Source: Pictodentalium vernedei (taxonomy: Eukaryota; Mollusca; Scaphopoda; Dentaliida; Dentaliidae). From it: DNA of 64,000 nucleotides. Of the stretch, positions 22,085 through 32,887 are shown one piece after another. Numbering within the stretch: position 1 is the stretch's first letter; each line of letters starts with the position of its first letter. A program made the translations under genes and the position numbers. The stretch covers positions 250,599,113 to 250,663,112 of the forward strand of contig CM062289.1 in NCBI GenBank assembly GCA_031216915.1, in the 5' to 3' direction. A model generated the notes under the pieces. The model was not told where the DNA came from. It did not search any database and saw only the letters and a list, made by a program, of their open reading frames with translations.

Positions 22085-23049
22085 CTTATGTTGCGAAGTG
22101 GAAGGTTTTCTGCCACTGGTGTGCAGATCACAATGTGGATTACCGTGATCCGTCAATCGCTCAAATTGCGGATTTTCTGGTATATCTTTTTGATTCCAAA
22201 GGCCTCCAGCCTATTAAGATTAAGGGCTATCGATCTATGCTGTCTGATACTTTCTCTTATGTGGGAAAGCGGTGCATCGGTCGTAATCTTTTTCTCTCCA
22301 AACTCATTCGGCACTTTTCTTTGAAGAGGCCTTGAGTTTTGCGTCTTACACCCAAGTGGAACTTGGCATGGGTGTTGCACTGTTTGGAGGGGGCACCATT
22401 CGAGCCTTTATCTGAGACCGATATGTATTTTCTCGCCTATAAGACGGCTTTCCTTCTAGCATTTGGTTCTGCTCGACGAGTCAGTGAGCTTCATGCGCTA
22501 TCTGTTGATTCTGCTTTCTTCAGAAATGAGGCTAACAGTGTCACCTTCACTACTGATTACTCTTTTCTGGCTAAGAATCAACTTCCTGATTCGGTACCTC
22601 CTCCCATCTGCATTCGGGCTCTCCCCGCTGTCGATGGTCATAGACCTCTTCTTTGTCCTGTTCATGCGATCAAGACTTACATTACTCGCTCTCATTAGTT
22701 CATTAGGAAGGGTTGGAAGAGATTCTTTCTGTCTCTCATTCCTAAGAGGCAGTCTATCTCTTCCCATTCTATTTCCAGGTGGATCTGTCTTGCAATCAAG
22801 CTGGCTTATTCCTGCTTGTCTGCTTCGGATCTTGTTTCGAACCAGTTTAATGCTCATGAGGTTCGTGCCATTTCTACATCCTGGGCGTTCTCCAATTCTG
22901 TTTCGTTCCGGGATGTTATGAATGTGGCTTACTGGAGGAATGCTTCTACCTTCTCTTCCTTTTATCTCCGCCACCTACAGCAGCAATCTGAGGACCTTTA
23001 TTCTTTAGGCCCTCTCATTGCTGCTCAGGCTGTTGTGCACCCTCGTTAA
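21863..23049 (+). pseudogene. DIRS-B1 tyrosine recombinase ORF3, two stops
   Basis: Single frame, with the core-binding region from about 22081 (MTYVAKWKVFCHW) and all four catalytic residues: Arg in RRVSEL (22477-22479), His and Arg in AHEVRA (22855-22857 and 22864-22866), and Tyr in FYLRHL (22963-22965). Two in-frame stops interrupt it: TGA at 22333-22335, where a CGA-to-TGA change would fit because DIRS-A has Arg at the matching place, and TAG at 22696-22698, where three extra bases sit inside a CAG codon relative to DIRS-A. The first 220 bases overlap ORF2 in the -1 frame, as in DIRS-A. Apart from the stops this is the best-preserved recombinase in the window. Confidence 0.88.
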
Positions 23050-23215
23050 AATTGTTTTTATCGAGGTTGTGCTTCGCTCAGCCTTGTTCTTTTCAGGTGC
23101 CTTCTCTCTATCTTCATTACAGGTTTCGCTATTGTTCTCTGCCCTCCTTGCTTTTCTTTCTACTGCTCTTGTTGGTATTGGTTATGTGATTCACCTCCTC
23201 CTATTGTTTATTCAG

Positions 23216-23650
23216 CCAATTGTAAACAATTGTGAGTAGGTTGAAAAGAAATTAAAATTTTTTAGTAAATTTTGTTTCTTAACATACCTACCGCAATTGT
23301 TTACCAGAGGCCCACCCTCCTTGGGGATATCTTTGATATCGGTGCCTCCCCGCTAAATCACAAACTTCTCGTTGGCGGAAATACGGAATTGACGTCACGG
23401 TTGTTGCACATGCGCTCAGTAAACGCAAGAGGTGTGCAGAGAGAGTACCTGTAATTTCGAGCGCTGGTCTCGCTCAACCCTTTTTTCGATCTTTTTCGTG
23501 CTTTTGCACTCTATTACTTTTCCAGCTTGTTTGGAAAAGTTTCTAAAAGCTTGAGTTAGTTCCGAAGTAGGGCTTGCACTTACGTTACAGCCAATTGTAA
23601 ACAATTGTGGTAGGTATGTTAAGAAACAAAATTTACTAAAAAATTTTAAT
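23216..23650 (+). repeat. DIRS-B1 internal complementary region and right ITR
   Basis: 23216-23250 is the complement of the left terminus and 23251-23292 the complement of the right terminus (23609-23650, a 42-bp match that appears perfect). The two are joined exactly as the ends of a circle would be. 23373-23650 is the right ITR. The short spacer 23293-23372 (GAGGCCCACCC...) is unique. The layout is the same as in DIRS-A. Confidence 0.88.
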
Positions 23651-23920
23651 ATTTCTCCCACCACTCAGGTATTGAGATATATATAAAGTCGTGTGGGACA
23701 GCTGGGAGAGATATGCCTGTCTCACCCCGCCCACGTGACAGCTATCTTATCCCAACCACGTGGCCAACCTATTTGCATATTTAATTGGCGCCGGAACTAT
23801 ATAATCATCGCAAATTAGGTCTGCACATGTACAAACAAACAAAATGGAAGGCTGTTTGCTTCCGTAAATACAACTGACTTTATAAACGGAAATCGAAACC
23901 AGAACACTCAAAGAACAACT
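23651..23920. repeat. Right arm of long inverted flank around DIRS-B1
   Basis: Complement of the left arm at 17060-17298. The region also shows the word CTCCCACCACTCAGGTATTGAG, whose relatives recur near 24220-24250 and 24410. No ORF with support. Confidence 0.6.
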
Positions 23921-24998
23921 TCTGCACACCTCAAATTGCTCGATCAGTTTATCAGACAGAAATATACATCTGATATCATAGCGCCCTGTCAAACTGAAGT
24001 GCAAGTCTGGAAATGACGTGTGCAGGCATGTCGATTTCATTTGAGGTCGCTTCAGTGTATTAACCCTCAACATGTGGTGCTAGTCTGCTTGTTTTGAAAT
24101 GTATACCTTTGGTATATACCACACTTCTCGACAAGATTTCCGAATATCTTATTGGTTTTCTCCTAGAATGAACGCACTAAGAATTATTTTTTCCTGGTAA
24201 ATATGGTATTTTCTAAATGGTGGGGGAAAAATCATCCCGATAGATATCTGGGTTGGATGGGTAAATCTCACCCATGGGGCAAGATATTTGAGCCAAACAC
24301 TCGGCAAGCCTTGTGTCTGGCTCAAATATCTTGCCCCTCAGGTGAGATTTCCCCATCCCATCCAGATACCCATCGAGGATAATAATAGTCTCAGTACCTT
24401 AGTGGTGGGAGAAAAATCCTGTCCTGGTCAGTGTCTTGGGCAGGAATATCCATCAGCAGCACACAAGGAGTTAAAATATAATACTTGAGTGGTGACAGGC
24501 AATATTTATGGGTGTCAGAGGGTGCAATATTTACAATTTGAAGAGCCATGAGATTCGATTTGGGATTCGATTCAGATCAGGATTAAATTTGATTCTGGAA
24601 TCTATTTGAAATCCACTGCCTGATTCGATTTGGGGATTCAATTCAACCTGAAGTTTGAGATTCACAGAGCCCTCCATTTTAGTCAGAAATCATCATTTTT
24701 GTTTTTTGTTACTGTCATTGGTTTTTAGCTTTGTTTTGTTTTTAAAAAACTGAATCTGGCTTACAAAATTGATAAATCACATTACATTAGATATTGTTAG
24801 AGATGGTATTGTACTTTGTCTATATATACTACTGCAGCTGGATCCAGCAAGATTTCAGCTAATAGTGTGGTTAGCTCTAGTATGTGGCTTGATCAGCCAA
24901 CTACATCATTTTACACCTAGGAAATCTTATCATACATTATAAGGCTGAAAAAAACAATTACTCCAAGGCTTCAAGGCTGGTAACAGTACAGTTTGGTG
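23921..24998. repeat. Foldback at 24232-24382 and GATTCGATT-rich tract
   Basis: 24232-24300 pairs with 24312-24382 (GGCAAGATATTTGAGCC against GGCTCAAATATCTTGCC, with several mismatches further out), giving a hairpin of about 150 bp. Direct copies of GTGGGGGAAAAATC flank it. 24545-24665 is a degenerate tandem of GATTCGATTTGGGATTC. The remainder is featureless. Confidence 0.55.
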
Positions 24999-25643
24999 TC
25001 ATCCCAAGACGAATTGGTAAAATATCCCAACAAGACGATCCCAACAAGACGAAAAAAAAAATTTCTCCTCAGATGAGGGGGAAATTTACTTTAAAAAGAA
25101 CGTGTACATTACAACGTATGCTATTTGAAAAATTTAAGGGTTTTATTTTATGCATGTGTTTGGGAGTTTTGTTGATAAAAAAGATACAAAAAAAATATAG
25201 CAAATAGCGTCTTGTAACAAAGCGTGGCACCTCTGTTAACTTGTAGCGTGCTAAGTTTTTTTTGGTTGTCAAAATTTTGTTCACATATTATTGCCTTGTT
25301 ACAATTAATAGGAGAGTGCCTATAGGCACTCTCCAATTAATTGTAACAGGGCAAATCCACCCAGACTTAATAATATCACAGTAAAAATTAATTGAAGTAC
25401 ATCCACAGAATATGAAGCTCTGGTACCCACACTTCAGGATAAAGCCCCAAAATGGGGTTCCAGCACTCAATCAGTTAATTGAAGTCTCTTTGTCCAAACG
25501 TAAGCCGTGTTAGCAGTTTATGATGGAAAACCTAAAAATAAATGGTTTATGTAGTCATTTTAATTAAATTCGTCTTGTTGGGATTTGTCTTGTTGGGATG
25601 ACCTTTCAACATTCATCTTGTTGGGATTCGTCTTGTTGGGAAC
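24999..25643. mobile_element. Element bounded by CCCAACAAGACGAA repeats, with nested MITE
   Basis: The left end carries CCAAGACGAATT and two copies of TCCCAACAAGACGA. The right end carries four inverted copies, TTCGTCTTGTTGGGAT and variants. Terminal and subterminal inverted repeats of this sort suggest a non-autonomous DNA transposon. A TTAA MITE (25240-25475) sits inside. No ORF and no clear target duplication. Confidence 0.55.
25240..25475. mobile_element. TTAA-flanked hairpin MITE, family T2, copy 2
   Basis: TTAA at 25236-25239 and 25476-25479, with ends CTTGTAGCGTGCTAAG and AGCACTCAATCAG. The central hairpin (TTACAATTAATAGGAGAGTGCC with its complement) is around 25300-25350. Shared 3' words are ACATCCACAGAATATGA and AAAGCCCCAAAATGGGG. 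Confidence 0.75.
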
Positions 25644-25950
25644 AAACCTACAGTTTCAGTTGTTTACAGCACAGTGGTCTCAAAGTCTTCAAGGCTGGTG
25701 TTTACAGCAGTTCCCTGTCTTGTGTCTACTACTCAGTGAAAGTTGGGTGGATAGTGATTGAAGTAACTGCTTTCACTTGTTTACAGTACAGTGATTGCAA
25801 AGGCTGTAAACCTGGTGGTAATGGCAGTTTCCTGTCTAGTGACATTCAGAAAATGAGTTGGTGAAAGTGGAGTGGTAGTGATTGAAGATGGACTGATTGT
25901 TTTCACTGTTTAGAGTACAGTGATTACAAACAGCTGTCTTTTATAATCAG
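25644..25950. repeat. Degenerate tandem of a ~125-bp unit
   Basis: Three loose copies of 'GTTTACAG.ACAGTG.T..AAAG..T..AAGGCTG...GGCAGTT.CCTGTCT' can be followed. A fragment of the same unit lies at 24960-24995, left of the preceding element, which was evidently inserted into it. Non-coding. Confidence 0.45.
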
Positions 25951-25958
25951 ATAGTGAT

Positions 25959-26697
25959 CAGAGATGGGCGGTATAATAAAAATACCGAATGGTAAAGGTA
26001 TTGTAGTAATACCCAAATACCTTACCAAGGGAGGAAGAATATACCGAAAACCCTGTACTTTAAAATACCAGCTACAAACATAGAAAATATGAAGGAATCA
26101 TCAGAGTTACCTTGTTCATTCTGACCTAACATGGCCAGTTTATAGCCTAGTAAGTAGCCAGAATAAGGCTAAGACAGCCAAAATACCTTGAAATTTTCTC
26201 AATAAAACTGTACAAATTTGGATGTCCTATGACATCCAAATTTGTATGGTTTTATCAACATTAGTGATATAATTTTTAAACAAGGCTAAAAATTATGACC
26301 TTGATCTGCGACCTTCACCTCCATTGAACAAAAAAAAAATATTGTGCATGACACATCGTCTCCCCATAAGCAACATGTATGCCAAGTTTCAACAAAATCC
26401 ATCAAAGCATCTCCAAGTTATGGAGTGGACATGAAATTTTCCTGAAAGACAGACAGACGGATGGATGGAAATGACAAACACCATATGCCCCCAAAAATTT
26501 ATTGGTGGGAATAAAAATATCAAAATTATATTTTATTTTGTTGTGTTGAGTATGGGATTAAGTGTCAAATAAAAATGTTGGTGCATTAAAGCTATTTTTT
26601 TATGTAGGTACCATATACCATACTGAAACTGAGGTATATGGTCAGAAATATACCGGTACCGATACCGAACCTAAAATTTCAATACCGTCCATCTCTG
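25959..26697. mobile_element. hAT-type non-autonomous transposon with 8-bp target duplication
   Basis: Ends are CAGAGATGGGCGGTAT and ATACCGTCCATCTCTG, an almost perfect 16-bp TIR beginning CAGAGATGGGC, a form common in the hAT superfamily. The flanks are ATAGTGAT (25951-25958) and ATAATGAT (26698-26705), an 8-bp target duplication with one change, the length diagnostic for hAT. Inside are many GGTATA/ATACCG words, a short palindrome near 26190-26260 (ACAAATTTGGATGTCC) and a fragment of a 'GACAGACAGACGGATGGATGG' repeat. No transposase ORF. Confidence 0.85.
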
Positions 26698-26705
26698 ATA
26701 ATGAT

Positions 26706-27348
26706 TTGGTTATAACTCAGTCACACAGTTGGTCAAAAATCATATAATACTGTGAAAATAGCATGAGTTTCAATGGTGTTGCATTTCTTTTTTGACAGGT
26801 GACATTCTACAGTATTGAGAGGAGGAAAGTAGACCGTGATTTTTTGATTAGTCATAATCTGGACGAAATTCATTTTTTTGTTGTTGTTGTAATCACAGTA
26901 CTGGACCATTCTTGAAATGATCTTTGCCACTTATGCTGGCAGCTGAACCATTGTGTTCTTTCAGGGTCATGTTCTGTGTTATAATAATACTATAATAGTT
27001 CAGGGCTGTAATCACAAAAGCATACCATGAATTTTGACGACACTACAATCATGTCAAAATGTTCTGTCCACGTTTTTTGCCATAGGATAGACCTTCACAA
27101 ATTTGGGGAAAAATCATTTGATTTTAGTCAGAAGAAATATGGCGACCAGTTTCTTTTGATATTTCATCTCAAATGCATAACGAGAATGTTTACTTAAACT
27201 CCCATCATATTCATTTCTTAGCTCTTTAGAACAATGATCTGTTCTAAAATAATGATTAAACTTTGCATCCATTGACTCTGTCAATAAAATACTTTGAGGT
27301 AATGCATTGGTGGAAAGGGCTCACTGCATCTTTTTAGCCCTTTATTAG
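26706..27348. other. Spacer with a shared GTGA.ATTCTACAGT repeat word
   Basis: 26797-26900 resembles 10768-10860 and 61405-61520 (GGTGA.ATTCTACAGT.TTG.G..G..AAG.AGAC). It is probably another old MITE. The rest is unassigned. Confidence 0.4.
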
Positions 27349-28538
27349 TCGAGTTGTGACGAAGTCAAACTCGACTTATAGTTTGGTGAATGGCGGGCGG
27401 GCGGGCGGGCAGGCGGGTGGGCGGGCGGGTGGGCGGGCGGGCGGGCGGGTGGGCGGGCGGGCGTAAACAATTGGTTTCCGGATGATAACTTGATAGTGGT
27501 TCAACTCACATTCATTAAACTTCATACGTAGGTTGGTCTTGGTGGGAGGAAGAACCCTATTGATTTTGGACATGCTACGTCGAAGGTCAAGGTCACAGTG
27601 ACCTTGAACATAGTAAATCTTAAACAATTGGTTTCCGGATGATAACTTGATAATGGTTCAACTCACATTCATGAAACTTCATAGGTAGATTGGCCTTGGT
27701 GAGGGGAAGAACCCTATTGATTTTGGACTCGCTACGTCAAAGGTCAAGGTCACAGTGACCTTTAACATAGTATATCGCAACAATTGGTTTCCGGATGATA
27801 ACTTGATAGTGGTTCAACCTAGAGTCATGAAACTTCATAGGTGTGTTGGCCTTGGTGCGAGGAAGAACCCTATTGATCTTGGACTCACCAGGTCAAAGGT
27901 CAAGGTCACAGTGACCTTGAACATAGTATATCGCAACAATTGGTTTCCGGATGAACTTGATAGTGGTTCAACCTAGAGTCATGAAACTTTATAGGTGTGT
28001 TGGCCTTGGTGCGAGGAAGAACCCTATTGATCTTGGACTCACCAGGTCAAAGGTCAAGGTCACAGTGACCTTGAACATAGTATATCGCAACAATTGGTTT
28101 CCGGATGATAACTTGATAGTGGTTCAACCTAGAGTCATGAAACTTCATAGGTATGTTGGCCTTGGTGCGAGGAAGAACCCTATTGATCTTGGACTCACCA
28201 GGTCAAAGGTCAAGGTCACAGTGACCTTGAACATAGTATATTGCAACAATTGGTTTCCGGATGATAACTTGATAGTGGTTCAACCTAGAGCCATGAAACT
28301 TTACAGGCGTGTTGGCCTTGGTGCGAGGAAGAACCCTATTGATGTTGGACTCACCAGGTCAAAGGTCAAGGTCACAGTGACCTTGAACATAGTATATCGC
28401 AACAATTGGTTTCCGGATGATAACTTGATAGTGGTTCAACCTAGAGTCATGAAACTTCATAGGTGTGTTGGCCTTGGTGCGAGGAAGAACCCTATTGACC
28501 TTGGACTTGCCAGGTCAAAGGTCAAGGTCACAACTCGA
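27349..28538 (+). repeat. TIR-bounded 156-bp minisatellite with AGGTCA palindromes
   Basis: Outer inverted repeat TCGAGTTGTGAC (27349-27360) / GTCACAACTCGA (28527-28538). A (GGGC/GGGT)n tract follows at 27392-27463, then seven units of about 156 bp starting at 27468, 27625, 27781, 27937, 28091, 28247 and 28403. Because 156 is divisible by three, a long open frame crosses the units (27951-28589). It is a by-product of the repeat, not a gene. Most units end with AGGTCACAGTGACCT, a perfect inverted AGGTCA with 3-base spacing; four inner units also have AGGTCAAAGGTCA just before it. Probably a non-autonomous transposon with internal minisatellite. Confidence 0.8.
27392..27463 (-). repeat. GGGC/GGGT tetranucleotide tract
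   Basis: About 18 consecutive GGGN tetrads on the + strand, interrupted once by AGG. Dense G-quadruplex potential on the + strand. Confidence 0.85.
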
Positions 28539-28599
28539 CATTGGATCTGTGATCCTGAGCGGCATTTTTACCTTCCACACATGATATAAGAATTTGTTC

Positions 28600-28995
28600 A
28601 TAATTTATATTTTTCTCAAAGTTTTCAAAACATTTCACAAAAACCATATCAAATGACCCCTCGTTGGAACGAGCTTGATGGGCTGGTTCCATTGAGTCAT
28701 TTCATGATACAGTTTTGGTGACATTCTTTAAAAATAATCTTTTTCAACTGCTCAGTTTATAAATTACGTGAGTGGATGCAGCTGATTCATTAGATTGATG
28801 GTTAACCCTTTACCTGACATGAAAAGCAGACACTTGCAAACAAAATTCTTGAATAACTTTTTTTCATTTTTTGTCTCAAAAACATTGGTTATGACCCCTC
28901 ATTGGAACAAGCTCATTGAAAATGGAAATATAATGAAAATTAAATGGCGATTTTTTAGAACAGCGCTGGCCGGTTTTGGCTGTTATGTTGGTTAA
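28600..28995. repeat. Two eroded T1-type (TTAA-CCCTTTACC) MITE copies
   Basis: 28620-28810 holds ACCATATCAAATGACCCCTCGTTGGAACGAG with a decayed right arm, ending GGTTAACCC. 28803-28998 starts TTAACCCTTTACCTGAC, contains TGACCCCTCATTGGAACAAGC, and ends GGTTAAAGGGTTAA. Both match 14240-14471 in order of motifs but have lost the full palindrome. Confidence 0.6.
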
Positions 28996-29596
28996 AGGGT
29001 TAAACAGTATAGTAGAGCACTGCATATTGCCTTTTTGAAAGAAACTCTTGAAATAAAGACTTATTGTAGTAACTGGGGTTCCTCATTTCACCTTTTGCAG
29101 TAACAGTGATAAACATATTTGCATAGCATTGTTTTGCCATTTTTCTTGGTCTTCCTGAAAGTATGGTTCTTGACAAATTGGTTGCCAAAAAAAAAATTAG
29201 ATAACCTTCTTTATTATACACTAAACAATAGATTATTGAAAAAATTGCGGAAAGATAGAAATCATATCCCCCCTTTGTGAAGATATAGAAATTTTCACTT
29301 TCACAGTATCAGTCAAAATGGCAGCTTTGAAAATGATCAATTTGTTCTTAAAACTTATAATGAAAAGAAAATCTAGTGTTTTGGAGTGGATACTGATCAT
29401 TTCCAGCAATAATTCAACACGTATTCACCTTGAATTGATTCCCCGTGGGAACCCCGGGCAGTAAGCAGCACTTGTTTACTGTGGTAAACCAGTTCCGCTT
29501 TACTAGTAAAATAGGACCCAGTCACCAATGCTTGGGGTGAAAGTCCTCTAAAATGGGCAACATGTTGATAAACGATTGACTAAACTTGACTTCATC
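28996..29596. other. No recognisable feature
   Basis: AT-rich sequence without repeat ends, RNA genes or exon-like frames that I can support. A CCTTGAATTGATTCC word near 29428 resembles the foldback ends at 29671. Confidence 0.4.
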
Positions 29597-29791
29597 TCCA
29601 TGTTGTGTCACGATTAGCCATGGTGCATAAATATGTGACGTTAACCACCAACAAACAAACAAACAAACACCTTGAATTGATGCATGAAACCCACCAGCTG
29701 AATCAGTTTGCAAGACCTATACCGAGTATCGGTCAGATCACTTCGCGTATCAATGCGCATCAGCTGTTTACTTTCATGCATCAATTCAAGG
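29597..29791. repeat. SINE 3' tail fragment followed by a foldback
   Basis: 29597-29669 (GTGTCACGATTAGCCATGGTGCATAAATATGTGAC..., then ACAAACAAACAAAC) matches the 3' end of the SINEs at 44591 and 55361. Immediately after it, 29671-29689 and 29772-29790 form a perfect 19-bp inverted repeat (CTTGAATTGATGCATGAAA), probably a small MITE inserted at the SINE tail. Confidence 0.65.
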
Positions 29792-30910
29792 TTGAAATGA
29801 GTGAAATTATTGATAGGAATGATCATATTCTTATAAAAAGTGTATAATAAAAAGCAGTCGCGAAAAATAAACATTTGTCTCGGTCACGAGTGAGATAATT
29901 TTTGGTATCCACTCAAAAACACTAGATATCCTCTATTTACACTCACCTTAACCCTATGAGCACTGGTTGTTTTTCTACAGCCTTAGGACTGCACGTTGAA
30001 AATATTGATTGGTCTTCTCCACACATTCACTTAGCAGCCACCGGGTCCCTACCGGTACTTAATGAAATTATGAGACTTCATGTTCCTGAGCCGGAAAAGC
30101 GGCCTCTAATTCAGAGGGATAATTTCTAATCTGTGCAGGCTTTCAGGAGGGTAATATCTTTCTGTCAATAATAAGCATCTAGTCACTGCTTCATGGTACA
30201 TTTCTCAATGGGTTTTTTTCAGATTCGGTTTGGTTTCCGAAACAAAAACATTTCAGTTAGGTTTTTCTATGAACATGCATGTATAGTAAACAACATTTCA
30301 GTCTCCTTAGCTTAGAAAATAATCCAGAATAGTTTGTGCAATATCACTCGTCACAAAAGGCACTGTTTGTAAATACTGCCATTGGGTTCAGCCCTACTTT
30401 GCGTTGATCATTCTTAAAGATTTCAGAGTATTAGTTGCTAAGCCTATTGAGACATAAAAACACAAATTTGGGTAACAAATGAATAAAGTTTATCTAATTG
30501 ATATCATGTTCTCACTGTCACTTTTTCTAGGAGGAGCCAATAAGGGAGAAAGTGTGATGAGAACATGATGTATTTGCCCCTTTGCTGGATAGACTAAGTG
30601 ATGAGAGTCCATAGGGGGAACAAGTCCAATTTGCTCCCAGTAAGTTAATTTGAAGAGTTTATGCACAAACACAGTAAAAACGTTTGGTCAGTTTTTGGTG
30701 GGTTTTGCTGTTCGGTTTTCCGTAGAAACCGAAAAATAATGAAAATGCTCAGCTCATTTGATACTGCACTTCATGTTGGAAATAAACATTCTAACCTGGG
30801 CAGTTTGCACCGTGATACAATTGGATCATCTTCCGATGAGCAGAAAGAATGCTTTTGAAATCACAGTACTGTAAAAAGCTATAAATGTGCTTTTTCTATG
30901 TCTTTGTTAA
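29792..30910. other. Mixed spacer; relative of 62565-62825 repeat at 29950-30130
   Basis: 29950-30130 shares GAGCACTGG, GAAAATATTGATTGG, TTAGCAG..ACC and GCCTCTAATTCAGAGGG with 62565-62825, where the palindrome is better kept. A 13-bp AGTGACAGTGAGAACATGAT-like inverted pair near 30505/30550 is also visible. A possible exon is listed separately. Confidence 0.45.
30753..30858 (+). other. Possible terminal exon (Ser-rich C-terminus)
   Basis: After an AG at 30751-30752, the frame reads SFDTALHVGNKHSNLGSLHR... and ends ...SSSDEQKECF-TGA at 30856-30858. The peptide is polar and codon-like, resembling a cytoplasmic tail. The acceptor has a poor pyrimidine tract and no AATAAA follows closely. I do not recognise a family. 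Low-confidence candidate. Confidence 0.2.
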
Positions 30911-31151
30911 CTGGTGGAGTGCTTAATTATTTTGGGTCTCCCAAATTTGTCCACGTCGCTTTGCCTTGTTACACTGCATGGGAGAGTGCCTAGTGTCACT
31001 CTCCCATAAATTATAACAAGGCAAATCCTCACAGATTAAATATTTCAATTCAAAAATTTTATGAAGCACATCCACAGTATAGGAAACCATTAAGTTGCGG
31101 CACCTGCACTTCAGAGTAAAGCCCAAATATGGGCTTCTAGCACTCTACCAG
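30911..31151. mobile_element. TTAA-flanked hairpin MITE, family T2, copy 3
   Basis: TTAA at 30907-30910 and 31152-31155, with ends CTGGTGGAGTGCT and AGCACTCTACCAG (one mismatch over 13). The central hairpin TTGCCTTGTTACA...GGGAGAGTGCC / complement spans 30965-31025. Best-preserved ends of this family in the window. Confidence 0.82.
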
Positions 31152-31719
31152 TTAATGAGATGCTAGTATGTGAGAAAGACAGTGGAATATCAGAGTGTGA
31201 CATGTACACTCTGTTGGAAATGACCAAAGTGGACTATTTCCTACAGGATATCCAGTTATTGAATATCATCAGTTTCAGTTCAAGAATTAAATTTCTTACC
31301 CTTGGACTAACATGTAAGATCAACAGAATGACACCCAATGATTAGAGTTAAAGGGACAATAAGCTGCTAATTTGAAAAAATCAATTTGACAAAAACACAA
31401 CATTCATTGTGCAAAAGTACTCTTATGCTTTGAATGTCATTTGTATGAAAGCACCCATTTTGAGAAATAAATTAACTTGAGGGTGATAATTTACAGAATT
31501 TTTCAAAAAGGCTTGCAGCCCTCAGAAATCTTGATTTAGTTACCAGATCACTCATGGAAATTTCTGGGATATCACAACCACTAAGTCATTTTCCATTTTC
31601 ATCATAATTTGCTTTCTGCAAAGGACAAAGGTAAAGTCTGTGTACACGTGTTCTATTTATAGCATGTGAGTTTGTTCTTTAAACACTTTCTCGGGTGAAC
31701 AATTAAGCCCCCTTGTTTT
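31152..31719. other. No recognisable feature
   Basis: Includes a 61-codon open frame (31160-31345) with a protein-like first half, but no donor or acceptor supports it. Otherwise AT-rich and unassigned. Confidence 0.35.
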
Positions 31720-32846
31720 TTAGCTCACCGAAGGGACCTTAACTTATCACTTGCCGTCCGTCGCCGTCTGTCGTCGTGAACATTTTTCAAACAACTTCTC
31801 CTCTGAAACCACTGGTCCGATTTACATGAAACTTCATGTGGATGTTCATTACTATATGGAAATTCAGGTTTGTTCAAATGAAATGGCCATGTCCCTTGGG
31901 GGCTCTGTATGAGGCATAACTCTGATAGCACCGTATAAATTAAAGAAAAATTATTAAAAAATCTTCTTCTCCGGAACCAGTGGGCAGAATCTTTTGATAC
32001 TTGGTATGCAGCATCTTGGTATGGGTCTGATTCAAGTTTGTTCAAATCGGCCCCCTGGATTCATATTTGGGCTCACTATAGAAGCCCAAATTCGAACTTA
32101 GTGCATTTCAGATAAATTTCTTAAAAAATCTTCTTCTCCAGATCCAGCAGGCAGAATCTTTTGATATTTGGTATGCAACATTGTGGAGTGGATCTGATTC
32201 AAGTTTGTTCAAATCGGCCCCCTGGATTCACATTTGGGTTGTGTATAGAAGCCCGAATTCGAATTTAGTGCATTTCAGGCAAATTTCTTAAAAAATCTTC
32301 TCCAGATTCATCAGGCAGAATCTTTTGATATTTGGTATGCAACATTGTGGGGTGGATCTGATTCAAGTTTGTTCAAATCGGATCCCTGGGTTCATATGTG
32401 GGCTCAGTATATGAGCCCAATTTGAACTTAGTGCATTTCAGGCAAATTTCTTAAAAAATCTTCTTCTCCAGATCCATCAGGCAGAATCTTTTGATATTTG
32501 GTAAGCAACATTGTGGGGTGGATATGATTCAAGTTTGTTCAAATCGGCCCCCTGGATTTATATTTGGGCTCACTGTAGAAGCCCGAATTCGAACTTAGTG
32601 CATTTCAGGCACATTTCTTAAAAAATCTTCTTCTCCAGATCCAGCAGGCAGAATCTTTTGATATTTGGTATGCAACATTGTGGGGTAGATCTGATTCAAG
32701 TTTGTTCAAATCGGACCCCTGGGTTCATATTTGGGCTCAGTATATGAGCCCAATTTGAACTTAGTGCATTTCAGGCAAATTTCTTTAAAAATCTTCTTCT
32801 CAAGATCCAGCAGGCAGAATCTTTTGATATAGGGTATGCAGCATGC

Positions 32847-32849
<3 letters not shown>

Positions 32850-32886
<37 letters not shown>
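32850..32886 (+). repeat. Uninterrupted run of 37 G
   Basis: Counted directly in the given sequence. It sits at the place where other units read CTTAGGGGGGTGAGATTC, so it is an expanded version of a normal G tract of about six. Length in the real genome is uncertain, because homopolymers are error-prone in sequencing. Confidence 0.9.

Positions 32887-32887
<1 letters not shown>

Larger units (their letters stand above)
17299..23650 (+). mobile_element. DIRS-like retrotransposon of a second family (DIRS-B1)
   Basis: About 6.35 kb, with inverted terminal repeats (17299-17540 and 23373-23650) and an internal complementary region at 23216-23292. ORF order is as in DIRS-A: Gag-like, RT/RNase H/methyltransferase-like, tyrosine recombinase. 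The proteins are clearly homologous to DIRS-A, but the terminal sequences differ completely, so this is a separate family. The circle-junction triplet is ATT/AAT. The copy carries a lost start codon, frameshifts, nonsense codons and an altered RT motif, and should be non-autonomous. Confidence 0.9.

Noticed and set aside
27951..28589. 212-codon open frame on the + strand
   Set aside because: It crosses a 156-bp tandem repeat whose length is a multiple of three; the same peptide phrase repeats each unit. Non-coding minisatellite.
31160..31345. 61-codon frame with a protein-like N-terminal half
   Set aside because: Starts just after a MITE, has no donor after the protein-like part and no homology I recognise.
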